Source: Vermamoeba vermiformis
Lineage: Eukaryota > Tubulinea > Echinamoebida
Direction of reading: 5' to 3'
Assembly (NCBI GenBank): GCA_045837725.1
Contig: JBEWZL010000292.1
Coordinates: forward strand, 113,106-177,105
DNA: 64,000 nucleotides
Under the pieces are notes generated by a model. It was not told the DNA's origin, ran no database searches, and was given only the letters and a program-made list of their open reading frames with translations. Shown here piece by piece: positions 11,479-22,562 of this stretch; position 1 is the stretch's first letter; every line of letters starts with the position of its first letter. A program made the position numbers and the translations under genes.

Positions 11479-11825
11479 CGGATCTGAATCTGAAAACAAA
11501 AAAAACAGATTCAGTTTAAGTGCTTAAATATCATCACTATACTTCTAAGTTTAAGTAGAAATTAGTAATTTGGTCAACCAATTTTTAAACCAAATCCGAC
11601 CGAATCCGCTTCAAAAAACTAGTTTACAATATCTTGCTGGGTGGGCAAAACATCTAATATATATGTGCCAGCCACTTTAAGCACTGACACCCCAGCAAAA
11701 CAATTTTAAGCGAAGATCCGCTGGTTTTTCCTTCCGAGCTTTTTGAATTGTATCAAATAACCAATTTACTATTTTTTGCTATTCTTTTTGCTTCAATTGA
11801 TACTTCGAACAAGTAGCTTGAATTT

Positions 11826-11915
11826 GCGTAATGAAAACGTAAAATAACGCAAGAAAACGTGAAAAACGCATCGCAACGTAACGCAACGCCAGGTTTACGT
11901 GAGTATACGTTACTT
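11826..11915. repeat. Degenerate AACGT/AACGC array, right arm of the element
   Basis: A looser series of AACGT and AACGC units (AAAACGTAAAATAACGCAAG and on) ending at GTATACGTTAC. It mirrors the left array in position, which suggests both arms came from one ancestral repeat. Confidence 0.7.
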
Positions 11916-12093
11916 TGGCGGGTTTTTGTTTTGGCGCCAAACTTGGGAGAAACGAAAACGTCGCGCAATGCCGTGCAACGTGAAATTCAGTCGTACGAAA
12001 AATTTAACCATCCCCACTTGGTAAAAAATTGGAGGGAATTTTAATTATAACTATTTACACTTTACTAACTAATGTTTCTGTACAATATTCCTA

Positions 12094-12863
12094 TTATTGA
12101 CTCTCCACGCGCTTTTTCAACGCTTCGTTGAAGTTATTGAATCCTTGAGTAGTTTTAGTAAAAATGGATCCGAGAAGTGGACAGGCGAGGCCACCGAACT
12201 TTTCTCCGTGTACTAAGCGAGTCTTATTGTTGTTACCATCAACCGGCTCGAATTTAAAGTAGTGCTCGCCGGTGAAAACAAAATTGAACCCGAATACTCC
12301 TCTCCATCTGAATTCATTCGCGTCGTTCTTCAACAACTACTTGAAATCAGTACTCATCGTCATATGTATATTAATAGTACATACCACAGGGCTAAATGTC
12401 GACTCTTTCGTGTCACCAGGAGGCAACAGAGCTACTGAAAATTTAGATCCGGGCACGAAGCTATCTCCTTTGATCGTCTTTACAAACGAGCTCCATTCGT
12501 TGTACTGTAAATCATTTGTGAATAATCAATAATAATAAGAATCAATAATAATTATTTTAATCAAAGTAAAGGCAGAAAGATTTTTTGAAACAATTCAATG
12601 TAATTTGCACGTTGGCGTGGCCTCAAAAATGCTTACTTTGCCAAAATCAGAGAAAACATCTTTCACTTTGCTTGGCGGAGCGTTTATTTCAATGCTAGTT
12701 TCGATTACGAGGGCCTGATCGAAAGAAATGTTAAGCAAACATTCGAACATTTAGCAAATTAGTTAGTATTGCATAATTCTTTCGACGTTGAAGAAAGTAT
12801 ATTGTATACACTTACAGGCTCGGTGCTCCAAAGGGATTTGACAGAGTTCCAAAAAGTAGCCAT
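12094..12863 (-). CDS. SRPBCC (START/polyketide-cyclase-like) small protein
   Basis: About four exons, predicted about 160 aa, starting MATFWNSVKSLWSTEP. The product follows the SRPBCC plan: the first strand ALVIETSIEINAPPSKVKDVFSDF with the helix-initiating V-x-x-F-S-D, then YNEWSSFVKTIKG, GSKFSVALLPPG, FRWRGVFG, GEHYFKFEPVDGNNNKTRLVHGEKFGG, and a long C-terminal helix (KTTQGFNNFNEALKKRVESQ). Strand order and the final helix give the hydrophobic-pocket fold that binds lipids, polyketides or other small ligands. Many bacteria and protists have close relatives of unknown ligand. The reading frame depends on splicing the exon near 12300 to the one ending near 12390. Confidence 0.75.
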
Positions 12864-13484
12864 GTCGGAAAGAAAGAGAAAGATAATAATTAATTGTTTC
12901 GAGTGATGCGTTGCGCTTTGCTTGATTGTTTAAAGTATAATCAACCCTTGCCAGATTTTATCTTTTTCACGGAGCCGGCGTTTCGATCCATAAAAGGAAG
13001 TCCGTAATTTTTTTCTTCCGCACCTACCTCCGTCTTTGTTACAGAGGTCCTTTTGTTACCTGCCTCCGTACCGCTGATCCACGTCATCAAAGTACGACCT
13101 ATTATGCAGGTATGTTCTGACTCCGGACGACGCGTGGCCAATCAAACCATGGATTGTGCCGACATCTGTTTGCGCACCAAGAGCTCCGGTTCGGCATTTG
13201 TAAATTATTTATAATTTTTGCATTGTGAAAAGACCTTATCTTACAACAAAAGTTGTTTATTAAATGGTTTATTCGGACAGATCAACAGCAGAAATACTTA
13301 AATTGTTGTAAGAACACTTAGATATTAATAAGCCGGACAAACTTAATTGCCAAAATTATTATCCAAATAAATTCAAAACTAATCCGATGCCATTACTTGA
13401 AAAACAACCCTGTAAATTGACATTCAGAATGACCAACAAATCGCACAATGGACACCGTTTACTGCAATCAACCAAACACGTGCA
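12864..13484. other. Intergenic region, no gene supported
   Basis: Lies between the SRPBCC start codon and the WDR70 stop codon. It has a GC-richer patch (12950-13190) with two CCTCCGTnnC boxes and a CCACGTCATCA element. The CCACGT core recurs, as TGATCCACGTGCGTCATCA, upstream of the gene at 45262. A 66-codon frame on the minus strand inside it has no protein-like features. The rest is AT-rich. Confidence 0.5.
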
Positions 13485-15904
13485 TTATTTCGAGCCTTGA
13501 TCTTCGTCCTTGTTCTCATCGAACATGCGTGGTTTGTCTTTGTAAGCGCGGAACCAGAACGGATTCTTCTCTGCATCGTCTGCGTACTTGGCCAGTGCTT
13601 CGCGCGGGTCCTCAGCTAATCATACAAGTCAATAAAGGGAACAAATAAGAAGTCAATGAATACGTACTGATTTTATCCTTCTGCACGAGGTCCTTCATAA
13701 TGTAAGCAGTCAATGACGAGCCCAATCGACCACCGCTGCCAGCACCCAATGCAGGGACTTCAGGCTTGTGTGACTTGGCTGGATCTCGTCGTGCTTTTTC
13801 TCGTTGTCTGCGTGCTGATGGCGCAGGTTTGAACATATCTAACGAGTTCGGTGTTTGAATTGGTCTCGATGTCTCGTAATCGTCGATACGAAGCTTCTTC
13901 GGTGCTTTTTGTACGCAATACAATGCACCCTTCTTGCTCCATTCGGGGTTGAAAAAGACGTGCGTGGAGCCGTCAGAACAACCAGCAATGATTTGATTCA
14001 ATTCTTCGTGCCACAACAAGCTGATGACACTCGCGGGAGATGCAGCTGCAAATGAGTTAGTTAGAGTTGTGCACGTGATTATCGATGAGGTACTTACGCA
14101 GTGTCTTGATGATCTCCAATTTCTTTCTATCAATGAATACTAAATTGCCGACACCTTCGTTCTTGAAGACTGAAGTGCCTGTGTAAATAATGTTTTCATC
14201 GGGGCTGAACTTTGCATCAGTTTCGAGGTACTTGTTGGGCAAGTTGTTGAACGACTTGATTGGACTGTTGAACTTGCGAATGTCCCACACTAGCACACGT
14301 TAGAATAATGCACCAAATGCATGTCGCTTTTATAATTTCTGCGTACCTTTCAATGTATCATCACCACCACGCGTAATGACGGTGTGAAAATCTCTTGAAA
14401 TTTCAATTGATGACGTTTCAGAGCCCATCATGTGTGCTTGACTGATGCGGGCAGTAGGTCGGTTGTACGGACCATCAGCGGCCCACTGTTGCAACGAGCC
14501 ATCATTTGATGCTACAGAGGCGTTAATATGAGCTAGAGTTACAATAGGTGTCCACGAACAACGTACCAATCAGCAAGTACTTGCCATCACCACCAATAGC
14601 AATGGCAGTGGGCGTGACTTTAGCCTGCCCCTTGTCGTTCTTGACTTTAACGAGTGCTTTGTGCTCTTTGTCTTTGTTCACGTCCCAAAATCTGACGGAG
14701 CTGTCTTGTGCTGCTGTCACAATCACTTCGCTGTCACACGGATGCCACATGCTCGTTGTGATGTTTGATGTGTGACCCCTGCAACGCGTTAGTATAATCT
14801 CCCTTAATAAAATACAAGGCAGTGCTAGCACTTACTTGGTATGAGAAACATCAGTCAAATATTGATAACCCTTGACAAATGTAACTCTAAGAGGAGGTTA
14901 GGTCGATTGCCATATATCGTATAAACATTACTACTACGTACTTCATGACGCCATCACGATCAAAGATCTTTGCTTGAGGTGAGGCACTCGTGACTAAAAT
15001 TCTGTCGCCGCTGTTGCTGTATTCTAATGTGTTGATGTTGTAGTTGCCATTGGGCTCGGGCTCGACTTCTCTGAACGAGCGGAAGTTCATGTCCATTGCA
15101 TTGAAGTCCCAGAATTTCATCTTAAAGTCGTAACCACCGCTCACAAGGCGAGATCCACTCGGGTCCAAACCTAACGCTGACACAGCCTTCTTATGGCCTC
15201 GCATAATAACTTCGTGTGTATATGGGATTTTGAATGGGTTAGGATCGCTCGACAAATCATCGAATTCAATGTGATCGTCGTCTGATTTCTTTGGTGGTGG
15301 TTTGTTGTCGGGCATGTTCACGCCAAATATGTACACGGGATCTGGTCTCTTTTCAAGTGGTGGCTTTTCTTTTGTTTCAGCGGGAATCTTACCGACGTTA
15401 ATAATATATCTCAATAATATCAATGATATAAGGCTACTTACAACTTTGCGTTTTTTGACTTTTGACCACGTGTCGAACGGATCCTCGTTCTTGGGTGCCG
15501 GTTCAGATTTACCAAAAGAAGTAGGCACAACATCTTCTTCACTTGGTGGTCGTTCGGGTCCATAATCATCATCGTTGTCTTCAGTCACTGGCTCTGGTTC
15601 TTTTCGCTTTCGTGATCCTTTATGTTACGATCAGCATTTTGTGGATAAATAAATTTAGGAAAACAATAGCAGTATTTTAGTTGCACTTACCATATATAGT
15701 TGTGAAGTCTGCATAAGCCTTCGATTGTTGGCGAATTTCTCTCTACAAATTGAATATTAATCAAAAATTCAATAATGGCCAATCGATTAAATTAGTTAAT
15801 ACAAAGTGATTTAAATGCCATTAATTGATCGAGGAAAATATTAAATTTTTTTGCTGATAAAGTTTCAACGTGGTACGCACCATCTCATCTTCGTCATCTG
15901 ACAT
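13485..15904 (-). CDS. WDR70: WDR70 / GAD-1 family WD40 protein
   Basis: Many small exons. The N-terminus is acidic and charged (MSDDEDEM, then DDDYGPERPPSEEDVVPTSFGK). The hallmark block follows: IPYTHEVIMRGHKKAVSALGLDPSG and SGGYDFKMKFWDFNAMD, almost word-for-word the family signature. Further WD repeats include GHTSNITTSMWHPCDSEVIVTAAQDSSVRFWDV, SNDGSLQQWAADGPYNRP, RGGDDTLKVWDIRKF and LNQIIAGCSDGSTHVFFNPEWSKKGA. The C-terminal tail (EDPREALAKYADDAEKNPFW) also matches the family. WDR70 is a nuclear propeller linked to CRL4 ubiquitin ligase and DNA-break repair in yeast and human; that role is from family knowledge. The stop (13485) is set by the frame after DQGSK, and the first coding exon is only eight codons. 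Confidence 0.92.
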
Positions 15905-16180
15905 TTTCGTGCTGTGTAATGTGTTATAACAGCAAGTATCTACAATATCAAGTTGTGTTATCTATATAAAGAAGTAAGACGAAAAATTCTTGCTTTGCGC
16001 GTGCATTTACTTTTCAGCGATTAAGCCATTCTTCACCGTTAAGTCCAGATGATTTTTGCAGCCGTTCGAAATAAGTGCTTAGTTGGCATATTGAGAAATT
16101 TACTAGAATCACGACAACACCTAATTTTGTATTTACTTCCTTGCAGGTGTTCTCGGTGATCGTTAAACAAATCCACCAAG
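15905..16180. promoter_or_regulatory. Divergent promoter between WDR70 and POLR3E
   Basis: A 276-bp gap between two head-to-head start codons. It is AT-rich on the WDR70 side and includes TCTATATAAAG (around 15961-15970) as a possible TATA-like box. TTACTTCCTTGCAG just before the POLR3E start could be a 5' UTR intron acceptor. Confidence 0.45.
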
Positions 16181-18770
16181 ATGTCGGAAAAAAACGTTGA
16201 TGGAGACATTAAAATGGAGGATATTAGGTAAATATCATAAATATCATAGCACGTCGCAGCTAAACCACTACCTCCATTTTATTTATTCGGGATCTGTTAA
16301 AATAAAATTATTTGCTTACCTGCCTAATCTTTAAAATTATCGCCAATATATTCTCGTTGATAGAATTACTTTTTCCTTATTTGTTACTAATATTATTATA
16401 AATTTAGTGAGGACCATGCAAACGGCCAAAACAACAATAACACTAATATCCGTCGTTCCACTAATACAAATACGAACGCAAATGCACAATCGAGCAGCAA
16501 TATTATAGACGTTGAAGATGAAGTTGTTCGAGAAATACCAGTCATTTTATCGCAGGATCTCAATGGTCGATTATATTTAATTCAACACCCGCTCAGACCA
16601 CCATGGCGCACACTCGATACTGATCAACTAACAGAGGTATATTTATAAAATAATATTGATATTATTTGAATCGCCTGTACCTAAGATCTTGTTTCAGATC
16701 CGCTTTAAGTCAAAGCGCCAGTTGCTCGAGATGGATTTTGAAACCCCTAATGAACAACTGAATCACAACCATCCTGTAAGTCATTTAAGCTTATATTATC
16801 TCATTGTCCAATTGTAACCCTGCATCCAGAACTTGGATGATGCCAACAATGCCAATCGAACATACAGCATTCGCTCATCGAGTGTAGCACTCAAAGCTAA
16901 TTACGCCATCGGTCTCTATCGCGGCAACGAGATGTATTTGACGCCGCTGCAAGGTGTACTGCAAATGAAGCCGAGCTTCAAGCGCATTGACGAGGCATTC
17001 GAGAAGAAGAAAAAGAAAGAAGAAGAGGCACAGCCAGCAGCAGTCGAAGAGAACGACATGGAAGATGAGGCCAAACCACTGCAATTCCGCGTCAAAAAGC
17101 GCGAAACTGAACGACAAGTGGCCATGCGCCAACAACAGTTCCAACACTTGAAAAAATTGGAAGATGACGAGAACTGGGTCAAGTTAGAATATATGCACAA
17201 AGACGTGAGTCTCGGATATGTAATATTACTATTTTTTGTTTGACTAATGGTGCATTTAGAGTACCGAATCATTGGACCAAATGGAGAAGATGACCTCGTC
17301 TGTTCGCACCAAAATTCCGTTCGATGTCAAGCGCAGCGAGTACTTGAACTTGATTAATCCACCTTCAGAAGAGTCGACTAAGAATATTTCGGTTGTTACT
17401 AAGAACAAAAAGTACGTCATTGAGTGCACGTGTATCAATTACTGATCGATGTTGCAGGGTCATTGAAGGTTTGTCCAACGAAAAGATTATGAAGCTGCCA
17501 ATCGATAAACAAATACCCGCTTTATTGGCTAATGGTAGGAATAATATGCGATTCATTTACAGGGGCTAATGGTTTGTCTTATTAGTCCACATTATCACCT
17601 TCCAAAAAATCAGTGAAATTTTACTGTCAGCGAAAGAAGACCAAATCTTGGCAGAGTTACAAAAGTGGGGTATTTTGGTGCAAGGCTGTTGGATGTTGCG
17701 CAGTGATTGCTGCTTGAGCGGTCGCATGGTCTACGTGCGCAATTACGTCTTGCAACAGTTTGCACTAGGCAATCCTGGCGAGGGCTTCTCACGAAAGGTA
17801 ACAACAGTAGCTATCTTATACGATTCAACTTAATAACGTCATGCACAGCACTTCTCGGAGCGTACTAAGGCCAACAAAGAAGCACTCAAAGACTTGTTGT
17901 CAAAGGTCGCTGTTCTCGATCCAACCACGCGTCAGTGGAAGCTGAAAATTGCACCCGATCAAGAGTTCATTGCTAAATACCCTGATGTCGTGAAGAAATA
18001 TCACGATTTCTGGGAGAGCAGCGTGGCCACGTAAGTGAACTATGCAACTATATTGATGCAAACCTACTCACTGGCACATCCATGCAGTATCTTGCAAGCC
18101 TTGAGCGGTGAACTACCCGAACAAATGGAGACTGAAAAACCAGCCCCAAAGACAAAGCGCGTTGCCAAGGCTCGTGCCAAGGACAAAGAAGCTGGCGCAA
18201 CCGAGGCCACCAATGACGTGGCAACAGGTGTCGCAGCTATTAGTCTTGAAGCCCCCGTGGCCCTCACTGATGACGCAAAAGAGCTGCGCGAGTTCTTGAT
18301 TGGCAAATTCAAACAGTACGGCGTGTGCACGGCCTCATTCTTGAAACAACATTTGAACAAAGATTTGAAAGAAAACAAGTTCAAGCACCTCACTCGCGTG
18401 CCTGAGAATGAGTTCATGGCTGCCATTACCTCCATTGCCGACAACATCAAGACCGCTTTTGTGTTGAAGACCAGTGGAGATCCAGCACTCGATATGGTAC
18501 GTCAAACAGCCCCTGATAATACCCCCCTAATACCTGTTCTAATCGTACCATATATAGTACCGCACTGCTATTCTTGGATTGTTCCGCAATCAAGTGTCAG
18601 TGAAGCGAGCAGAAGTCAATTCGTTGTTCCGTCAAAACAAACAACTCGGCGGCAAAAGTGTGCCCAATGACATCTTCACGCGCGTGATGGAAGAGTTTGC
18701 AGAGCTCAAGGGCGCGACTTGGATTTTCAAGTCTGGCAACGGACCGTCTGATGAGCCTGGTATCAGTTAG
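16181..18770 (+). CDS. POLR3E: RNA polymerase III subunit RPC5
   Basis: About ten exons from ATGTCGG to GISTAG. The diagnostic N-terminal part reads VVREIPVILSQDLNGRLYLIQHPLRPPWR, then RSSSVALKANYAIGLYRGNEMYLTPLQGVLQMKPSF. This is the RPC5 pattern (in human, SRYAAALYRQGELHLTPLHGILQLRPSF). The dimerisation module is followed by winged-helix repeats: AELQKWGILVQGCWMLRSDCCLSG, LREFLIGKFKQYGVCTASFLKQHL, and a final helix-rich segment ending in TWIFKSGNG. A Lys/Glu linker with EKKKKKEEEAQ lies around residue 150, and an Ala/Lys-rich linker separates the winged helices. The protein dimerises with RPC4 to form the TFIIF-like subcomplex that supports initiation and termination on tRNA and 5S genes. 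Length and domain order match the metazoan form rather than the short yeast Rpc37. Confidence 0.93.
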
Positions 18771-18914
18771 TATAACTATGGATCTGTTAAGTAAAAGCAC
18801 ATTAATGGTTCAATCTTTCATATTTAAATGTGCAGCGCAAATTCTTGCAATTTAAAAACGGTTATTTTAAAGGGGCCCTGTAAAAGATTTTCAAATTTTA
18901 CTCAATTTCCAAAC

Positions 18915-19806
18915 ATGTCCAGCACATCAACTGCATTCGTAGTATTGTTATGTGCAGTACTTGGCTGCACTTTAGCGGCAATGACGCAAGCGGATCGAGA
19001 CACCGCTTTGAACAACCACAACGCCGAAAGAAAGGCAATCGGAATTCCATTATTATCATATAACATGACCATCGAGGCCAGTGCACAAGCTGTAGCTGAT
19101 ACTTGCGTATTCAAACACAGCGGAAGGTAATTCTATTTTTCAATTCAAAGATTCTGACAAACTGCGGAACCAAATAATAAATTCAATTGCCTAATATTAT
19201 TATTAAAATGTTTTGTCGTCAGCGACTATGGTGAGAATATTTATGCTGGCGGTGGATCGTTCGGGACAATGGCTTCAGCTGTTTCAGCTTGGATGAGCGA
19301 AAAAAGCGATTGGACGTGCAGCACTAACAAGTAAAAAATGCTTTATTGCCATATAATATATTAATATAATTTTAATTCTAATCAGGTGCTCAGCAACGTG
19401 TGGCCATTACGTAAGTGTCAATGTCGCTTGACAGTTGAAATTGATCCGCAAAATCTTTGCAAAATCTACTTACAGTTGTAATTTTACGTGCAAAATGAAT
19501 ACTGATTTCGAAACATTTAGACGCAAATTGTTTGGGCGAACTCACTCAGACTCGGATGTGGTCTAACGAACTGTGGTGGCTCACTTGGAGTGTTTATTGT
19601 CTGTCAATATGATCCCCCTGGCAATTATGTGGGCGAAAATCCATTCGATAGTAAGTAGAGCGTATGTCTAGCCATTATTGCGTACTGATAGATCTGTCTT
19701 GGCAGCTGCTTTGTGTGGCAAAACTCAAACAAGTGCCGCAAGTACTACATACACTACTGCCGCTTCAGTATGCAGCGCACTATCGCTTATGGGCCTTGTT
19801 TTCTAA
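18915..19806 (+). CDS. CAP/SCP domain secreted protein, copy 1
   Basis: Five exons, about 195 aa. The chosen start is the ATG opening MSSTSTAFVVLLCAVLGCTLA, a signal peptide; a longer frame from 18828 would bury that peptide. CAP features follow: ALNNHNAERKAIG (first helix), ASAQAVADTCVFKHSG with the active-cavity His, GENIYAGGG, CGHYTQIVWANSLRLGCG (CAP1 motif with the second His), and VFIVCQYDPPGNYVGENPF (CAP2 motif). The C-terminal tail is Thr/Ala-rich and ends hydrophobic (VCSALSLMGLVF), perhaps for GPI attachment. CAP proteins bind sterols or act as extracellular effectors; which applies here is unknown. Tandem with the copy at 20036, with matching intron positions. Confidence 0.9.
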
Positions 19807-20035
19807 AGCTAAGTAAATTTCAATTTCGAATTCGTAATCATTCAGTGCTTTGTGAAGTGGCGAACGGTGTCATGCTTTCACTAACGATGCAATAATAATA
19901 TTCTTAGAGTGATTTTTGTTAGAGGAAAAGATTTGAAAGCGAGACGTTTGATTGATTTGACCGTTAATTTTTATTTTTTTGGAAATGATCAGGTGATTTT
20001 ACGATTGATTGCAAATCAACAGAGTAACAACCACA

Positions 20036-20872
20036 ATGGCTCGAGTAACTCTTATTACTATTATTTCGTGCGCGATTATTGCTTGTGCAATGGCAGCAAT
20101 GACGCAACAAGATCGCGACACTGCTCTCGCGGGCCACAACGCCGAACGCGCAGTTTATGGTCTTCCTAATCTCACCTACAACATGAGTATCGAAGCTAGC
20201 GCGCAAGCACACGCGGACAAATGCGTCTTCGAGCACAGTGGATCTCCGTAAATAATTAATTAATTTTTATCCAATTTTTCTGACTGTATCTCATCGTTCT
20301 AGAGACTTTGGAGAAAATATCTTCGCAGGCAGTGGTCCCTATGGAAATATGGAGACTGCCGACTCGAGCTGGGCGGGGGAAAAAAATGATTGGGACTGTC
20401 AGGCCAATACGTAAGTCTTACCTATTCAGCTGCGAGAATGATATAATTCTTTTGAAAGTTGCTCTGCCGTTTGCGGTCACTACGTAAGTCTTTGGTTAAA
20501 ATTTACATCCAAAATCAGTTCTGATTTTCAACAATAGACTCAAATGGTCTGGGAATCATCCACTCAAATTGGTTGCGGTTTAACTAACTGTGGCGGTAAT
20601 GTCGGTGTATTTATTGTGTGCCAATTCTATCCTCCTGGCAATTATGTTGGTGAACGTCCATTCGCTAGTAAGTTCAGCCGTTCTTGAACCAATTCACGTG
20701 CTGTAATTCTAATTGACAATTTTTAACGGTAGGCTCGAAATGCAGCATGAGCCAAGCCCCTAAAAGCTCTACTTCCCCTCAATCCACTACTAGCAAGACA
20801 CCCGTCAAGGCCTCGTCTGCAGCCGTTGTGTCAGTGAGTGCCTTGTCGCTCGTCACTTTGTCCATGTTGTAA
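20036..20872 (+). CDS. CAP/SCP domain secreted protein, copy 2
   Basis: Five exons at the same relative sites as copy 1. Signal peptide MARVTLITIISCAIIACAMA, then AMTQQDRDTALAGHNAERAVYGLPNLTYNMSIEASAQAHADKCVFEHSG. Both cavity histidines are present (EHSG and CGHYTQMVW), with GENIFAGSG and VFIVCQFYPPGNYVGERPF. The tail is longer than in copy 1, Ser/Thr-rich (KSSTSPQSTTSKTP), and ends in a hydrophobic stretch (VSVSALSLVTLSML) typical of a GPI signal. The mature domains differ moderately while splice sites are kept, so the duplication is old enough to have diverged but recent enough to keep structure. Confidence 0.9.
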
Positions 20873-20980
20873 GGATTGGCCGAACAGTCTCGGTACATTT
20901 TACTTCGAAAATTTATTATTGGCAAGGCTATGTACAAGAAATTTAATAAAACAATCAGTATTGAATTTGATCAACTAATT

Positions 20981-22350
20981 TCAATCATCGTCCTCGTCTT
21001 TGAGCTCTTTGATCAGCGCGTTGATTGTCTTGTGCAGTCCGCCGCTCATGTTGATGGACACCTCGACTAACTTCTTGGACTTGGCGCCAATGTCCTCGCC
21101 ACTCACAGGACTCGTCAACGGTGAGGCCCTGATAGCCTCAACGACCTTATTAATACCTGCAATCAGTTCGTCGACTGCACGCTGCATGCCAGACTTGGCA
21201 ATGGGCGGTTGAGCAGCCATAATCACTTCGTCCACGTGCGCGGTCAGTTCGTTGACTTGCGCGGCCAGTTCTTCGAGCCAAGGACCACTGCTGGACTCGA
21301 GCAAAGTAACGCTAATGTCCAGCACGCGTGCAATGTTGCCTGCAAAGCCGTGGCACAAGTTCGCAAGGCGCACGAGCTCTTTCACGAGTGCTCGTTCCGC
21401 GTCACTCAGCTTCTCATCGCCGCCAAAGAAATCATCAAATCCATCGTCACTGCCCTCACTCTCGTCATCTTCGTCATTTTTGTTGTTATCCGCTGTCACA
21501 CAGTCAATATTAATCTACGCACGAGATATTATTGATTAATTTTACCTTCATCAGCTGCTTCGAGAATTTCTTTCAGTTCACTGATAGCATCTTGCATAGT
21601 GGTAGAATTCTTTTTAATTGCTTCAGCAGTAAATGCCTAAAGAATTAATGTTAATTACATGGTAATTGGAGCTCGAATAAATAACGTACAATATTGCTGA
21701 GTTTTCCTTCTTCGATCGCTGTACAAAAGTGCCAAACTAGACCTGTTAATGTCGGCAAATTGTTGTTTTGTTTCTCTTTCTGTAATATACGCGATTAATA
21801 ATTGATTTTTAAAGTCAGATCAGGACTTACTTTTATGATCGCGGTTGTCAGTTGAGCGAGAGCGTCAAGTGTGTTGGTCATAACTGCACTTAAATATTTT
21901 TTCAGGTTTATTACTGTGGTAGGATGCACCATTAAGGCATAACCAGCGTAAATAAGGTTTGTGATCGACTGCCAAAAAACTGATCAGATCTTGGATCGCA
22001 TAACTAATTAATTATTAATATTCTAAATAATATTACCTTATCCATGAGCTCAACAAAATCTTTAACTTGAGCTCCTGTAGTCGCTTCTCCCGTGCCCAAA
22101 TAAACTGTAATTAAATAAATTAAAAATTGAATTATTTCTCGACTAACAATTGTTATATAAACTTACATTTAGTAACAGTATTATGAACATGCTTTGCTGC
22201 TTCGACAAAAATTACGCGCAGATCGCCTTCCTTGGCATCTGAGGGAATGACCGTCGTTGAAGCTTGAGTGAGATCTACAACCTTCTCCAAGACATTAGTA
22301 GTCTCGAGTAACTTGCTCAATTCAGCCACACGACTTTGCTCGGGATCCAT
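20981..22350 (-). CDS. CCNDBP1/GCIP-like (cyclin-D-interacting) helical protein
   Basis: About six exons from ATG at 22350 (MDPEQSRVAELSKLLETTN) to TGA at 20981. The product is all-helical. N-terminal part: VLEKVVDLTQASTTVIPSDAKEGDLRVIFVEAAKHVHNTV. Middle: FVELMDKSITNLIYAGYALMVHP and LPTLTGLVWHFCTAIEEGK. An acidic linker follows (NNKNDEDDESEGSDDGFDDFFGG), then a C-terminal five-helix region (RALVKELVRLANLCHGFAGNIARVLDISV, PPIAKSGMQRAVDELIAGINKVVEAI). This order (helical half, acidic stretch, helical half) and the clasp-like C-terminus fit the CCNDBP1/GCIP family, which binds cyclin D and bHLH factors in animals. The match is by pattern, not identity. It is divergent from the PRA1-RhoGEF gene, with 212 bp between start codons. 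Confidence 0.6.
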
Positions 22351-22562
22351 TGCCTTCAACGATTGGGAATATCGATAGAATAAATTTCTACGAGCGAACT
22401 GAGAATTTATGGATAATCAGAAAGACCTATCTGAGAATTGCTGCAGTATAATAATGCCTATAAGTGTACGTATTCTTTAACCTTATAACTGCTGATTTCT
22501 CTCTCGGTCGTGTCCACATTTTTTGTGCTCCATCCGTAAAATGATTTTTATTTCTGTTTACA

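Larger units (their letters stand above)
11288..12016. mobile_element. Non-autonomous DNA transposon (MITE/foldback-like) with 21-bp perfect terminal inverted repeats
   Basis: The segment begins TGGGGATGGTTAAATTTTTC (11288 on) and ends with its exact reverse complement (11996-12016). These are 21-bp perfect terminal inverted repeats 729 bp apart. Inside, further matches run imperfectly inward (CCCGCCAAA near 11370 against TTTGGCGGG near 11920), so each arm is a long degenerate inverted repeat. Each arm also carries an array of AACGTA-like units. The centre has small hairpins, for example CTGAATCTG (11484-11492) pairing with CAGATTCAG (11506-11514). No credible coding frame and no transposase are present. 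I could not identify a clear target-site duplication, so the superfamily is unassigned; the TTAA lying within each terminal repeat is notable but not proof of a piggyBac relationship. It sits between two genes without breaking either. Confidence 0.75.

Noticed and set aside
12941-13141. 66-codon minus-strand frame
   Set aside because: No domain, no signal, no splice context; within a GC-richer promoter-like patch.
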